31,406 nucleotides of DNA from a virus. The notes under the pieces were generated by a model. It worked only from the letters and a program-made list of their open reading frames with translations, made no database searches and was not told the DNA's origin. How positions within the stretch are numbered: the first letter of the stretch is position 1; each line of letters begins with the position of its first letter. Location of the stretch: the IMG/VR virus record IMGVR_UViG_3300031602_000018, positions 1 through 31,406 of that record. One strand, written 5' to 3'. Below are positions 8,904 through 16,027 of the stretch, one piece after another. The position numbers were made by a program, and so were the translations under genes.

Positions 8904-9835
8904 AACTAACTAAAAATACACTAGGGAGTAAGATAAAAGAGGTTAAATTTAATCTTCAAAACTTTGGAGCAGATACTATTTACGTAATACATGACATTAA
9001 AAAACCTCAACGCCGTATAGATTTTGAACATGCCTGGAGCCACTTCTCTGGTTTTAAATACGAATACATAGATGCAGTTACACCAGATGACTTCAACCTT
9101 AAAGAGCTTATTGAGAATGAAAGCGTAGGAGAATTTTCTCTCGGAAAAGAGTTTCATGACTCAGTAGATTTATGTTTAACTAAAAATATACTTGCTATAG
9201 CTTTTTCTCACCTTAGAGCTTATCGAGCATGTAATACGTTAGAAAAAGGAGATAGGTTTCTTATATTAGAAGATGATGCAAGACCAACCGTAGGGCTAAT
9301 GAACAGTATATATACAGGAGAATATAAAAAATTTATAGACGGAATTAAAAAGAGAACATTTGATTGGATATTCATAGGCACTGCTAATAGTATAATAAAA
9401 GGACAAGACTATAATAAGTTTTTAAAAAGACCGGAGAACTTTACAGGGTTAGCAGCACATGCTGTATTATATACTAGAGATTCAATAAATAGGTTAGTAG
9501 ATAACCATAGCACAGTAAAGATGGCTGCAGATTTTTTACTTCACCATTTAAACAGTAACACAACGTTTCCTAATGTGTATTCCCCATATGTATCTTGGAT
9601 TAGTCAAGTACATACTCAACTAGAGAATAATATATTAGATCCAAATAATCCCGACTATGAATACTCAACCGGGTCTCAAGTTAATCCCCTAGTTGATAAA
9701 GTATTAGAAGGTCATCCGCATTTAGCAAAAGAATTAGTTCCTTATATACATCTAGATTATTTTGAAAAAAAGAACCACGCAGGACCCTTAATAAAAATTA
9801 AATGGATAACACCAGTAAATAAGCTCCTGCAATAA
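8900..9835 (+). CDS. GT25-like glycosyltransferase
   Basis: This 311-aa protein begins about residue 27 with IYVIHDIKKPQRRIDFEHAW, the first strand and basic patch of GT25 enzymes. YIDAVTPDDF, then SHLRAYRACNTLEKGDRFLILEDDARP follow, with the canonical Glu-Asp-Asp motif at residues 124-126. FDWIFIGTANSI and a later GLAAHAVLYTRDSINRLVD also fit the family (GTxAYxIS-like segment). It is closely related in plan to the N-terminal half of the first cassette gene, suggesting duplication within the cassette. It overlaps the preceding gene by four bases (ATGA). The likely role is sugar transfer to a cell-surface or virion glycan. Confidence 0.8.
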   Translation: MKLTKNTLGSKIKEVKFNLQNFGADTIYVIHDIKKPQRRIDFEHAWSHFSGFKYEYIDAVTPDDFNLKELIENESVGEFSLGKEFHDSVDLCLTKNILAIAFSHLRAYRACNTLEKGDRFLILEDDARPTVGLMNSIYTGEYKKFIDGIKKRTFDWIFIGTANSIIKGQDYNKFLKRPENFTGLAAHAVLYTRDSINRLVDNHSTVKMAADFLLHHLNSNTTFPNVYSPYVSWISQVHTQLENNILDPNNPDYEYSTGSQVNPLVDKVLEGHPHLAKELVPYIHLDYFEKKNHAGPLIKIKWITPVNKLLQ

Positions 9836-9842
9836 ATTGAGC

Positions 9843-9850
9843 TATTTATA
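9843..9850 (+). promoter_or_regulatory. Candidate promoter box TATTTATA before the mini-kinase gene
   Basis: TATTTATA lies 14 bases before the preferred ATG at 9865, the same spacing as the copy before the lipoprotein gene. The box runs directly into an ATG at 9850; using that codon would give an 8-residue larger protein with no leader sequence upstream. The later ATG is preferred for that reason and because it begins MKLTSIILYE. Confidence 0.45.
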
Positions 9851-9864
9851 TGAAAGATAATAAA

Positions 9865-10308
9865 ATGAAATTAACAAGCATAATTCTATATGAAGGTATA
9901 GAATACGATCCAGCATTCAACAAACTAGTTGATGCTATCAAAGATGCTGGAGGTATATATAAAGGTTCAGGCGATTACGGATCGGTTTACTTTTTAAAAG
10001 GTAAGGCTGTTAAAGTAACAACAGATGGAGACGAATTAGATCATGCTGAAATAATTAAAGGTAAAAAGACAAATAATTTTGTACATATATTTGATGTTAT
10101 AAGACATGACGACCGTTTAGGAGTAATAACAATGGAGATACTTTCAGAGCTAGATAACCCAGAAGCAGAGATAACAGAAGAATTTATCACAGCCCTAGAA
10201 GCAGAAGCTAATAGACTAGGAATACCAGCAGATGAATTAGACCTTACTCATGATGGTAACTTTATGAAGCATCCAAAATCTGGCAAGCTAAAACATATTG
10301 ACGTATAG
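9865..10308 (+). CDS. Minimal kinase-like protein with N-terminal capsid-targeting-like leader
   Basis: Taking the ATG at 9865 gives 147 aa starting MKLTSIILYE. This leader ends in L-Y-E at residues 8-10, matching the T4 capsid-targeting pattern cut by gp21 after (I/L)-x-E. The remainder has the order of kinase motifs in miniature: glycine loop GSGDYGSVYF (G34-V41), AVKV lysine K50, acidic helix with E57/E62, hinge-like VITMEIL, then LTHDGNFMKHPKSG (H129, D130, N132) and a final HIDV with D146 in the DFG/metal position. The protein ends right there, so there is no activation segment or C-lobe. Kinases truncated this way may still bind ATP. The function is inferred from motif order only; a pseudokinase is possible. 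Confidence 0.6.
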   Translation: MKLTSIILYEGIEYDPAFNKLVDAIKDAGGIYKGSGDYGSVYFLKGKAVKVTTDGDELDHAEIIKGKKTNNFVHIFDVIRHDDRLGVITMEILSELDNPEAEITEEFITALEAEANRLGIPADELDLTHDGNFMKHPKSGKLKHIDV

Positions 10309-10329
10309 TAGGTTTATAACTTTATTGTT

Positions 10330-10342
10330 CTTATATTATAAG
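10330..10342 (+). promoter_or_regulatory. 13-base palindrome/A+T box upstream of the primase gene
   Basis: CTTATATTATAAG is a perfect inverted repeat (6-1-6) in the 54-base gap before the primase ATG at 10363. The preceding TTGTTCTTATATTATA loosely resembles the TTTTCGTTATATTTATA element found at 16603-16618. It could be a promoter -10 region or an operator. Nothing else is recognisable in the gap. Confidence 0.3.
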
Positions 10343-10362
10343 ATAATAGTTACGGACAATAT

Positions 10363-11289
10363 ATGGATTATACATTTTTACTAGGGACCCTAGAGAATAT
10401 ACTAGGCAAGAGTCACAAGAGAGCCCGAGGCAATCATGCATTTAATTGCCCTTTTTGTAATCATAGAAAGCCTAAATTAGAGATAAACATGGCTACTAAT
10501 GAAGAAGGAAAGAACTTCTGGGAGTGCTGGGTATGTCAAGCTAGAGGTACTACAATACGGTCTCTTTTATTTCAATTAAAAACACCAACAGATCAAGCAT
10601 CGGAAGTAATGAAATACTTACCGAAAGGATCTAGTTATAATTATACACCCACAGAATCAGTACAACTACCAAAAGAGTTCCAGTTATTATATGAAGCTAC
10701 AACTACATCAATAACAGCAAACAAAATAAGAAAATACTTATATGAAAGAGGACTTACCGACAATGATTTTATTAAATATGGTATTGGATACTGTACAAGT
10801 GGAGACTATGGAGGACGAATTATTGTCCCAAGTTATAATGCATCCAACCAACTCAATTTTTTTGTTGCAAGAAGTCATGATGGAAACTACTTTAAATATA
10901 AAAACCCTGAAGCTTCGAAAGATATAATATTCTTTGAAAACCTCATTAACTGGAAGCAGCCCGTAGTACTATGTGAAGGAGTGTTTGATGCAATGGCAAT
11001 AAGAAGAAATGCTATACCCATATTAGGAAAAGCAATAAGTGATGAATTACAGAAGAAACTATTAAAGAGCTCAGTACAAGACATATACATTGCATTAGAT
11101 AGTGATGCAGTTAAGAAAGCTATTGAATATACAGAAAAGTTTATTAATTTAGGTAAACGGGTCTACCTAGTCAACCTTAAAGAGAAAGATCCTAGTGAGA
11201 TGGGTTTCAATGCATTCACTCACTTAATACAGACAGCAGAAGAGGTAACACTAAATACTCTGATGCGTTACAAACTAGAATCAATATGA
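10363..11289 (+). CDS. DnaG/gp61-type DNA primase
   Basis: This 308-aa protein has an N-terminal zinc-finger domain (FNCPFCNHRKP with C29, C32, H34, and WECWVCQARG with C55, C58). A TOPRIM catalytic core follows: VVLCEGVFDAMAIRR (E205, D209) and IYIALDSDAVKKA (D246, D248). The linker IKYGIGYCTSGDYGGRIIVPSY is the primase N-core element that contacts template. At ~310 aa it is about the size of T4 gp61 and much shorter than cellular DnaG, lacking the helicase-binding C-terminus. It synthesises RNA primers for lagging-strand replication, normally with a phage helicase not seen in this window. The stop overlaps the next ATG by four bases. Confidence 0.92.
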   Translation: MDYTFLLGTLENILGKSHKRARGNHAFNCPFCNHRKPKLEINMATNEEGKNFWECWVCQARGTTIRSLLFQLKTPTDQASEVMKYLPKGSSYNYTPTESVQLPKEFQLLYEATTTSITANKIRKYLYERGLTDNDFIKYGIGYCTSGDYGGRIIVPSYNASNQLNFFVARSHDGNYFKYKNPEASKDIIFFENLINWKQPVVLCEGVFDAMAIRRNAIPILGKAISDELQKKLLKSSVQDIYIALDSDAVKKAIEYTEKFINLGKRVYLVNLKEKDPSEMGFNAFTHLIQTAEEVTLNTLMRYKLESI

Positions 11290-12068
11290 TTAGACAAGGT
11301 ACCAACATTCTCAAAGAGAATGCAAAGAAAAGATTAGATTTTAATCCGGAACTAAAGCAGATTAATTTCTTAGATAGAAGAGTTTACAAGAGAGGCGAAG
11401 GAGTGTTTTACCCGTCCGTAACAACCATACTCCAGTATATGCCCAAGAATAAGTTTTTTGACAATTGGTTAAAAGATGTTGGGCATAACGCCGATCTTAT
11501 TATGAGAAAAGCAGGTAAAGAAGGTACACAGGTTCATGAAGCAGCAGAAAGATTAGTATTAGGAGAAGAAATATCATGGATGGATGACTACGGAAATGCT
11601 AAATACTCTCAATTAGTATGGTCGATGATATTAAAATTCGCAGACTTTTGGAAAACTCATAAGCCTGAACTAATCTCTACAGAACAATTTATATGGTCAG
11701 ATGAACATAAGTATGCTGGGACAGCAGATCTTGTAGTAAAGATGGACGGTGAAGTTTGGTTATTAGACCTAAAGACTTCTAATAATCTACACAGGTCATA
11801 TGATTTACAATTAGCAGCTTATGCTAAAGGTATGGAAGAAGTTAGAGGGCAGAAAATTGAACGTACAGGTATAATCTGGTTAAAAGCTCAGTCTAGAGGC
11901 CCGTCTAAACAAAAAGGAGTGTACCAAGGTAAAGGATGGAAGATTAAAACTATTGATAAGATAGAAGAAAACTTTGAATTGTTCCAAACTATATATAAAT
12001 TATACAAGTTAGATCACCCTACAACAGAGCCGTTATACCACTCATATCCTACTACTATCAAAATATAA
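11286..12068 (+). CDS. PD-(D/E)XK nuclease, RecB/Cas4-like
   Basis: This 260-aa protein carries the RecB-type nuclease motifs in order: EGTQVHEAAERL (H84), STEQFIWSDE (E133), YAGTADLVVKMDG (D148), VWLLDLKTS (D161-x-K163) and YDLQLAAYA (Q175, Y179). These form the metal site of the PD-(D/E)XK fold and the Q-x-x-x-Y motif typical of RecB/Cas4-like nucleases. There are no four-cysteine Fe-S ligands as in classical Cas4, so it is better read as a phage recombination/replication exonuclease. It is translationally coupled to the primase, which supports a DNA-replication or recombination role. Confidence 0.88.
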   Translation: MIRQGTNILKENAKKRLDFNPELKQINFLDRRVYKRGEGVFYPSVTTILQYMPKNKFFDNWLKDVGHNADLIMRKAGKEGTQVHEAAERLVLGEEISWMDDYGNAKYSQLVWSMILKFADFWKTHKPELISTEQFIWSDEHKYAGTADLVVKMDGEVWLLDLKTSNNLHRSYDLQLAAYAKGMEEVRGQKIERTGIIWLKAQSRGPSKQKGVYQGKGWKIKTIDKIEENFELFQTIYKLYKLDHPTTEPLYHSYPTTIKI

Positions 12069-12093
12069 AGGTGTAAATTAGGATTTGATGAGG

Positions 12094-12111
12094 ATTTTTC
12101 GTATATTTATA
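12094..12111 (+). promoter_or_regulatory. Candidate promoter upstream of the lipoprotein gene
   Basis: ATTTTTCGTATATTTATA occupies 12094-12111. Its first 16 bases are identical to 5724-5739. It contains the TATTTATA box at 12104-12111, ending 14 bases before the ATG at 12126. The 57-base gap has no other visible element and no Shine-Dalgarno sequence. Confidence 0.5.
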
Positions 12112-12125
12112 TATAAAGCAAATAT

Positions 12126-13046
12126 ATGAAGTTACAATTTAGATTATTAGTAGTAGTAGTAGTATTAACGTTATTGACTGGATGCGGTTCATTTAAAGTA
12201 TCTACATTAAACTATGACCCAATCTATGATGGAAAAGGAAATGAAATTAAAATTAATGTTGTTAGTAATGAGTTCGAATTAGAAAGTTTACTCAGAAACG
12301 ACTTTAACTTTAGATACAACTTCGGACAGTACGCTAAAATACAACCTTATGGTTCATTTATAAACAATAGGTATTTTAGGAACTTTAGAAGAGCAAATGG
12401 TTATCCGTTCTATGCATCATTCAGGAACCAAGACCAGTTCTGGGATGCTTGGATATGGGACTACCCTTTTTATAATAATAGTTCATTCGGTATGGGCTGG
12501 TCTTATAGTTGGAATAACAGAAGATGGTCATCTAACCAATGGGGCAATCCTTATGGTTGGAATAACTATTATGGATGGGGCAACGGATATAACCACTACA
12601 ACAATTGGAATAACCGAGCTAATTATAATAATAGAAGGAACATTTCTTATATTAATGGAAGAAGAGGTTCTACTGTATCTACCGGCACCGTAGGAAGTAC
12701 CGTAGTTAATATAAGACCAAGAATAGAAAGTAGCATAGATAAAGCTACTAGACAACTTAGAGATAAGAATATAGAAGTAAGAGTAATAAATAACCCGAAT
12801 AATAATGATCAAACTATCAGACTTAATACTAGAAGCAACACCAGGTCGTCCGAAAGCGGTAATAATGGCGGGAGGAGCAGGGTCAGGCAAAACATACCTC
12901 CTACAACAGTTATCCCTAGACAGTCTAGAACAATTCAACCCCGACAAGTACATAGAAGACCCAGCACATCAGTACCACAACAACCTAGGAGCAGCAGCCA
13001 AACAAACAACAAAGGACGTACAAGCAGCAGCAGTAAACAAAACTAG
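12126..13046 (+). CDS. Trp/Tyr/Asn-rich phage lipoprotein; 3' end overlaps the next gene by 242 bases
   Basis: This 306-aa protein starts MKLQFRLLVVVVVLTLLTGC, a basic N-terminus plus hydrophobic core and lipobox LTGC (C20), so it should be a lipid-anchored envelope protein made during infection. Residues ~100-170 are extraordinarily rich in W, Y, N, G and F (repeats like YGWNNYYGWGN). The C-terminal ~80 residues are a basic Arg/Ser/Gln/Pro/Thr low-complexity tail. I associate lipoproteins with this YDPIYDGKG opening and aromatic middle with Bacteroidota and their phages. The last 242 bases are shared with the kinase gene in another frame. Phage lipoproteins often block superinfection; that role is possible but not shown. 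Whether the full overlapping tail is made depends on the codon-bias evidence reported separately. Confidence 0.78.
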   Translation: MKLQFRLLVVVVVLTLLTGCGSFKVSTLNYDPIYDGKGNEIKINVVSNEFELESLLRNDFNFRYNFGQYAKIQPYGSFINNRYFRNFRRANGYPFYASFRNQDQFWDAWIWDYPFYNNSSFGMGWSYSWNNRRWSSNQWGNPYGWNNYYGWGNGYNHYNNWNNRANYNNRRNISYINGRRGSTVSTGTVGSTVVNIRPRIESSIDKATRQLRDKNIEVRVINNPNNNDQTIRLNTRSNTRSSESGNNGGRSRVRQNIPPTTVIPRQSRTIQPRQVHRRPSTSVPQQPRSSSQTNNKGRTSSSSKQN

Positions 13047-13746
13047 CTTTGTTTGGGATACTACAGCATCAGGAGTTGGATTTGATAAGACATTAGTACA
13101 GCTACTAGAAGCTAAGTTCGACATTTACATGGTGATGGTGTATTCTCATCCAATGATATCTTACATAAGTAATTTTGCAAGAGGAAGAAATGTACCAAGA
13201 ACTGCAGTATTCTCTACTTGGAGAAACGCTTACCAGAAGATAGGAGAGTTTAATCAAAAACTTAATGGGCAGATGTCTATATTTGTTAACGACTTTGGCG
13301 GTAAGTATGATGAACCAATTGAAGCATTTAATGCAGCAGCAAAGAAAGGTACTTCCGGAATTAAAGAATACTTAAATAAATATAACCAAGAAAACGGTAT
13401 AGGAGGATCATCCTTCTTTAAACCAGTAGTAATGGATAAAACAACAGAAGAGGAATTTATTAAACACGTTGGCAGTGTACAGTGGGATAAAGAGAATCGC
13501 TCAGAAGACAAAGCCATTAAAAATACATTCATAAAGTTTTACGAAAAGAACGGAGTAGGTCCAGGAGCAGACAAATTAGAAGCCGCAGTTACTAAATATA
13601 GAGACGGAAAAGTTAAACAAGACGCTAAAGATGCAGAAATATTAGATAATATTGCTGAAATGATTTACAGTCCTCTTTTTCAAGAAAAACTACAACATTC
13701 TACTCCTCAGGAGATAGATTCTAAATTACAATCTTTCTTAGCATGA
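12805..13746 (+). CDS. Zeta-toxin-like P-loop kinase with capsid-targeting-like leader
   Basis: This 313-aa protein starts MIKLSDLILE|A, with I-L-E at residues 8-10, the position of the gp21 cleavage motif in T4 internal proteins. A Walker A loop follows at once: AVIMAGGAGSGKTYLL (residues 23-30). FNPDKYIED (D47) and SFVWDTTASG (D85) fit the zeta-toxin/polynucleotide-kinase group, as does ARGRNVPRTAVFSTWRNAY, a basic phosphate-binding region. Zeta enzymes phosphorylate UDP-amino sugars; relatives phosphorylate nucleic-acid ends or small molecules. The first 80 codons overlap the lipoprotein gene in another frame. The stop overlaps the next ATG by four bases, so it is coupled to the nucleotidyltransferase. 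The substrate is unknown. Confidence 0.8.
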   Translation: MIKLSDLILEATPGRPKAVIMAGGAGSGKTYLLQQLSLDSLEQFNPDKYIEDPAHQYHNNLGAAAKQTTKDVQAAAVNKTSFVWDTTASGVGFDKTLVQLLEAKFDIYMVMVYSHPMISYISNFARGRNVPRTAVFSTWRNAYQKIGEFNQKLNGQMSIFVNDFGGKYDEPIEAFNAAAKKGTSGIKEYLNKYNQENGIGGSSFFKPVVMDKTTEEEFIKHVGSVQWDKENRSEDKAIKNTFIKFYEKNGVGPGADKLEAAVTKYRDGKVKQDAKDAEILDNIAEMIYSPLFQEKLQHSTPQEIDSKLQSFLA

Positions 13747-15488
13747 TAGCATTATATCCCGGAGCTTTTAAACCACCTCATAGAGGACACTTTAACGTCG
13801 TTAAGTCTTTACTTGATGGATCTTATAGTGGAGCAATATACGACAAAGATAACTATAAAGAAAAAGGTACAGACATACTTGGTGGCTCTGATGGTGAAAA
13901 ACCTGAGATTGATAAGGTTATTGTATTTGTAGGAGGAGGGGAGAGAAACGGTATAACAAAGGATGAGGCGATGTCTATATGGAAAATATATGGACAGAAA
14001 TTAGGTAATGTAGAGATACTAGACGGAGAGAAGAATCCAATGTTTGCAGCAAAAGATTATGCACAAGCTAACCCGGATACTGCCTTCGCAGCAATTACCG
14101 GAATAAGAGGAGATGCAGACTTCGTAGACTTACGAAGAATTACTACATTTAAAAATGCTCCTAATGTTAAAGGTTTAGCATTCGCAGCAGCACCAGACAG
14201 TAAAGTAAGAGCAACTGACTTTAGAAAAAGTATTTTAGATGGTAATTTAGATCAAATTATAGACTTTTTTCCTAAAGAATTAGGAAGAGAGGAAATATTA
14301 GACATACTTACAGGATTAAAAGATAAAATTGTAGCAGAAGTAATAGCTAGTAACATAGGAGGATACTTAACAGAATGGTTTGCCAAAGAAGAAATAGAAA
14401 GACCAGAAGGGATTCCACCAGAAACTACAAAAGAAAATAGACCAAGCTATACAGAACATATTGGCTCTATTATTGAGTATATGCTTGATACTGGTATGAA
14501 TATACAACCTTTACCGGAAATTAAAGTTAGAGAGGATGAAGAGAATGCTAAAAAATTCTTCGGTAAGACTGCTTATTACGACCCTAACAGTAAAGAAATT
14601 GTACTTTATGCTACGGGAAGACATCCTAAAGATATATGTAGATCCTTTGCTCATGAAATGGTTCACCATATTCAGAACATAGAAGGAAGGTTACATAATG
14701 TTCAAACACAAGATACTACTAGTGATTCTGCTTTAATGGATTTAGAAAAAGAAGCTTATACAGTAGGTAACATTACATTCAGAAATTGGGAAGACGATCT
14801 TAAAAAACGTCATAATACAAAAGACGAAAAAAAAAAGGTAATGGCAGAAGGGAAGTACGACAAGATAGCTAATACTCTTTCAGCCGTAGCATTTGAGACG
14901 TATAAAAAAGCATATGATGCAGGCAAAAAAGAAATTAGCATAACCTTTAGAGTAGGTAATCCAGAACACGATGAGGTAGATATCCCATCTTTACAGTTCG
15001 AATTTGACTTAGAAATATACGGAGAATTCACAGAAGACACTTATAAGGTAGATGGAGGAGCAAATGCTGGATTTGATAACGAAGGAGATGAGATACAACC
15101 TATGATTAGTTTGAAGTTTCAAATTCCTACAAAACCTGATTGGCAAGAAATATCTTTTGACTTAAAAGACGTAGTAAGACATGAATTAGAGCACTTAACT
15201 CAAGACGGTGAAAATACTAGACCCGGTAAGTACATAGAAGATGATGCAATAGTGAGAGGCTTAATTGATATGGATCTAATGGATAAAGACGAGTACTACA
15301 ACCTACCAAAAGAGGTAGATGCTATGATACACGGCATGTACTTTAAAGCTAAGAAATCTAAAACACCATTTACGGATGTAGTACAAGATTATTTCGAAAA
15401 AGCTGGCGTAGAGTTGGAGAATAGAAAGAAAATTCGTATCTTATGGAATAAACGCCTACCTAAATTAGGCATAAAACAAAGGTTATAA
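13743..15488 (+). CDS. Nucleotidyltransferase fused to two zincin-like (HExxH) segments
   Basis: In this 581-aa protein, residues 1-~190 form an HxGH-type nucleotidyltransferase: IALYPGAFKPPHRGHFN (H13-R-G-H16), KVIVFVGGG, then PDSKVRATDFRK in place of the ISxTxxR motif. This superfamily moves AMP or CMP onto phosphorylated small molecules (NMN, phosphopantetheine, glycerol-phosphate). A second part has SFAHEMVHHIQNIEG (H304, E305, H308), a zinc-protease-type helix followed by ...DLEKEAYTVGN. A third part has VVRHELEHLTQDGE (H480, E481, H484), again HExxH. The junction around residues 360-370 (KKKVMAEGKYDK) separates the two. The start overlaps the kinase stop and the end overlaps the phosphatase start by one base. 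Metal-dependent peptidase activity is inferred from the motifs alone. Confidence 0.72.
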   Translation: MIALYPGAFKPPHRGHFNVVKSLLDGSYSGAIYDKDNYKEKGTDILGGSDGEKPEIDKVIVFVGGGERNGITKDEAMSIWKIYGQKLGNVEILDGEKNPMFAAKDYAQANPDTAFAAITGIRGDADFVDLRRITTFKNAPNVKGLAFAAAPDSKVRATDFRKSILDGNLDQIIDFFPKELGREEILDILTGLKDKIVAEVIASNIGGYLTEWFAKEEIERPEGIPPETTKENRPSYTEHIGSIIEYMLDTGMNIQPLPEIKVREDEENAKKFFGKTAYYDPNSKEIVLYATGRHPKDICRSFAHEMVHHIQNIEGRLHNVQTQDTTSDSALMDLEKEAYTVGNITFRNWEDDLKKRHNTKDEKKKVMAEGKYDKIANTLSAVAFETYKKAYDAGKKEISITFRVGNPEHDEVDIPSLQFEFDLEIYGEFTEDTYKVDGGANAGFDNEGDEIQPMISLKFQIPTKPDWQEISFDLKDVVRHELEHLTQDGENTRPGKYIEDDAIVRGLIDMDLMDKDEYYNLPKEVDAMIHGMYFKAKKSKTPFTDVVQDYFEKAGVELENRKKIRILWNKRLPKLGIKQRL

Positions 15489-16027
15489 TGAGCAAAGTAA
15501 AATTAGTAGAACTTCTAAGTGAAGAAGAAAAGAAAGACATCTCACAGTATAAGATTTATTGTGATATGGATGGAGTATTAACAGACTTCGAAGAACGGTT
15601 TGACCACTTTACTGGTATGCACCCACAAGAATATGAAAAAAAATACGGTACTCCTGCTTTTTGGAACTTAATAGACGTAAAAATAGGATTAAGATTTTGG
15701 GCGGATATGAATTGGATGCCAGAAGGACAAAAACTCTGGAGTTTTATATCTAAATATAACCCTGATTTACTTACATCTCCATCTAGAGATAATACATCTA
15801 GATTAGGGAAAAATACTTGGGTCAAGAATAATATAGCATCCAGCCCTAAAGTAATATTTGCGTACTCTAAGTCAAAGCAGAAGTATGCAAATGAAAATAG
15901 TATATTAATAGACGATAAGCCTTCCAATATAGAGGAATGGACTGAATCTGGTGGAATAGCAATTAGATGTAAAAATGGCAACGTCACTGATGTAATAAGA
16001 AAATTAAAAGAACTTGGTTATGAGTAA
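15488..16027 (+). CDS. HAD-family phosphatase / 5'(3')-nucleotidase-like, with [L]xE leader
   Basis: This 179-aa protein has HAD motif I YCDMDGVLTDF (nucleophile D26, acid D28), motif II LLTSPS (T96/S97), basic residues around K108-K113, and motif IV ILIDDKPSNIEEW (D142, D143). The size, the tryptophan-rich cap (FWADMNWMPEG) and DMDGVLTDF fit the phage and bacterial 5'(3')-deoxyribonucleotidase group. That would place it in nucleotide salvage or dephosphorylation. The N-terminus MSKVKLVELLSEEE precedes the fold and contains L-V-E and L-S-E, compatible with a capsid-targeting leader, although weaker than in the other candidates. The ATG overlaps the preceding stop (TAATG), and the end overlaps the next gene by eight bases. 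Confidence 0.8.
   Translation: MSKVKLVELLSEEEKKDISQYKIYCDMDGVLTDFEERFDHFTGMHPQEYEKKYGTPAFWNLIDVKIGLRFWADMNWMPEGQKLWSFISKYNPDLLTSPSRDNTSRLGKNTWVKNNIASSPKVIFAYSKSKQKYANENSILIDDKPSNIEEWTESGGIAIRCKNGNVTDVIRKLKELGYE

Noticed and set aside
9850-9852. ATG at 9850 as the start of the mini-kinase gene
   Set aside because: It overlaps the TATTTATA box and adds MKDNK before MKLTSIILYE. The ATG at 9865 keeps the same box-to-start spacing as other genes.
11286-12068. Cas4 and therefore a CRISPR-related locus
   Set aside because: There are no Fe-S cysteines, no repeats and no other cas genes. The primase neighbour indicates a phage replication nuclease.
12397-12693. 98-aa + strand open frame inside the lipoprotein gene
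   Set aside because: It is a shadow of the Trp/Asn/Gly-rich region. Its translation is Ile/Thr/Gly-rich with no motif and no start context. It was not counted as a second overlap.
16014-16019. TTG start for the zinc-ribbon gene
   Set aside because: It adds only two residues ahead of an ATG at 16020 that forms a normal overlap with the previous gene.
12805-16027. Reading the kinase, nucleotidyltransferase and phosphatase as an RNA end-healing and sealing system
   Set aside because: The HAD protein looks like a 5'(3')-nucleotidase, and the HxGH transferase is not a ligase-type nucleotidyltransferase. The grouping is noted only as possible coupling.
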